Assembly: GCF_000421145.1 (NCBI RefSeq)
Contig: NZ_ATWH01000021.1
Coordinates: 1 to 39,733 of the forward strand
DNA length: 39,733 bases
Source of the DNA: Glaciibacter superstes DSM 21135
GTDB lineage: Bacteria; Actinomycetota; Actinomycetes; Actinomycetales; Microbacteriaceae
Direction of reading: 5' to 3'
The notes beneath the pieces were generated by a model. The model was not told the origin of the DNA. It worked only from the letters and a program-made list of their open reading frames with translations, and did not search any database. Shown piece after piece: positions 38,893-39,733 of the stretch (positions are counted from its first letter, which is position 1; every line of letters starts with the position of its first letter). The position numbers and the translations under genes are program-made.

Positions 38893-39733
38893 TGCGCCGA
38901 AGTGCCACTCCAGGAAGCAAGGAGATGGGATGCCAGACGAGATCGCCGTGACCAGACCGGCCGAAGATGCGTTCCTTCTCGACGCCGAGACCGTCGCGGC
39001 ACGGGTGGGTGTCGTCCCGTTGACCGGCCTGTCGGACGAGGAGGCCGCCCGGAGACTCGAAGCGGACGGCCCTAACGAGTTGCGCGGCACACCGGCGGTG
39101 CCGACCTGGCGGAAGATTCTGGCACAGTTTCAAGACCCGTTGATTTATTTGCTGCTCGCGGCGGTCGCTGTCTCTCTCGTCGCGTGGGTCGTCGAAGGGG
39201 CAGAGGGTGCGCCCGTCGACGCCATCGTGATCGCCGCGATCGTCGTCCTCAATGGGATTCTTGGCTACACACAGGAGGCGAAGGCCGAAGATGCCGTAGT
39301 CGCGCTCGGCACGATGTCCGCCGCGGCATCAACCGTCTTGCGAAGCGGCGAGCTGAAGACCGTGCCGTCCGCCCAGTTGGTGCGAGGCGACGTGCTCGTC
39401 CTCGGCGAAGGCGACGCCGTCGGTGCGGATGCCCGACTGCTCACTGCGAGTGCACTGCGCATCCAGGAGGCATCGCTGACCGGTGAGAGCGAGGCGGTCA
39501 CCAAGAATCCAGCGACGCTGACGGAGCCGGCGCCGCTCGGCGACCGGGTGAACATGGTCTACAAGGCCACCTCCGTCGCCCAGGGCGTCGGGCGTGCGGC
39601 CATCACGGGGGTCGGGATGTCGACCGAGGTGGGGGCGATCGCCGAGATGCTCGACGCGACCGTCGAAGAGCCCACTCCGCTGCAGAACGAGATCAACCGC
39701 ATCGGCAAGATGCTCGGCGTCATCGTCGTGATC
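38857..39733. repeat. Right arm of the 877-bp perfect terminal inverted repeat
   Basis: This is the reverse complement of bases 1-877 with no mismatch. It begins inside the GH65 remnant (in the LKPGDTHEF part) and runs through the ATPase start to the window end. Confidence 0.97.
38930..39733 (+). CDS. Cation-transporting P-type ATPase, second copy, N-terminal 268 codons
   Basis: This is identical to the left copy: N-domain, the first two helices (LIYLLLAAVAVSLVAWVV; AIVIAAIVVLNGILGY), and the actuator with LTGESEAV. It stops at the window edge before DKTGT. The ATG at 38930 follows AAGGAGATGGG. Its upstream gene is phosphoketolase plus the GH65 remnant, unlike the left copy, which follows a USP gene. 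Confidence 0.9.
   Translation, partial: MPDEIAVTRPAEDAFLLDAETVAARVGVVPLTGLSDEEAARRLEADGPNELRGTPAVPTWRKILAQFQDPLIYLLLAAVAVSLVAWVVEGAEGAPVDAIVIAAIVVLNGILGYTQEAKAEDAVVALGTMSAAASTVLRSGELKTVPSAQLVRGDVLVLGEGDAVGADARLLTASALRIQEASLTGESEAVTKNPATLTEPAPLGDRVNMVYKATSVAQGVGRAAITGVGMSTEVGAIAEMLDATVEEPTPLQNEINRIGKMLGVIVVI

Noticed and set aside
37790..39133. 447-residue minus-strand open frame
   Set aside because: It is antisense to phosphoketolase and the ATPase start. Its end is repeated at 601-966 only because of the inverted repeat.
1..39733. CRISPR array, tRNA or rRNA genes
   Set aside because: No regularly spaced repeats, cloverleaf sequences with CCA-like ends or rRNA signatures were seen. A tRNA-finding run would be needed to exclude tRNAs fully.
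1..39733. Circular plasmid with overlapping ends
   Set aside because: The shared ends are inverted relative to each other, not direct, so they cannot be joined as a simple circle.

Overview
The window looks like a piece of a high-GC actinobacterial genome, most likely Micrococcales/Microbacteriaceae. The evidence is GC-rich third positions, the frequent GCATCCG/CGGATGC word, GTG starts, apparently leaderless promoters, and the family content. The genus is inference. No rRNA, tRNA or CRISPR array was seen.

It is best read as a hypoxia/dormancy (DevR/DosR-type) island. At 3.4-5.8 kb lies a DevS/DosT-like heme-GAF histidine kinase followed by a DevR/DosR-like regulator, overlapping by ATGA. The regulator keeps the M. 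tuberculosis DosR key residues at the same numbers: D8, D9, D54, T82, K104, and K179/K182/N183 in the recognition helix. Around them are genes typical of that response: three intact universal stress proteins (926-3245 and 6125-6661) and one fragment, two BON proteins, a flavodoxin, a Zn alcohol dehydrogenase, an Mg-type P-ATPase, an MBL/beta-CASP protein, a heavy-metal P-ATPase, a WS/DGAT acyltransferase, a HAD-GH65 fusion, PEP synthase, phosphotransacetylase, a PPOX-fold flavoprotein, a baeRF/eRF1-like protein and phosphoketolase. At least ten DevR-box-like sites (GGGMC-N4-GKCCC and close variants) lie in promoter regions. In two cases the box centre is exactly 42.5 bp from the A of the start codon, as expected for leaderless class-II activation.

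Layout: 1-3245, minus-strand operon USP/flavodoxin/USP/[GH65 scrap]/cation ATPase; 3309, box; 3443-5790, devS-devR; 5831-6661, BON and USP; 6865-10815, ADH and MgtA-like ATPase; 10915-16157, MBL protein and heavy-metal ATPase among decayed genes and IS remnants; 16219-19203, SDR, membrane protein and WS/DGAT; 19314-22577, HAD-GH65 fusion; 22733-24255, decayed zincin, membrane protein and helical protein; 24385-26802, PEP synthase of visibly lower GC; 27014-28068, IS5-type scrap and triple-BON protein; 28363-31187, small ORF, pta and PPOX; 31317-32907, ADH fragment, DUF805 and broken aldo/keto reductase; 33264-34379, baeRF; 34380-36065, IS982-type scrap, small membrane ORF and frameshifted alpha/beta hydrolase; 36161-39733, phosphoketolase, GH65 scrap and a second copy of the cation ATPase start.

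The two ends are an identical 877-bp inverted repeat holding the first 268 codons of a cation ATPase. Both copies are cut at the same base, so the repeat continues outside and the 38-kb segment may be invertible, or the contig ends at a collapsed repeat. Functionally the set suggests low-oxygen sensing (DevS) that switches on carbon rerouting (phosphoketolase to acetyl-P to Pta; PEP synthase; disaccharide phosphorolysis to G6P; storage lipid), ion homeostasis, and protein or ribosome preservation (USP, BON, baeRF).
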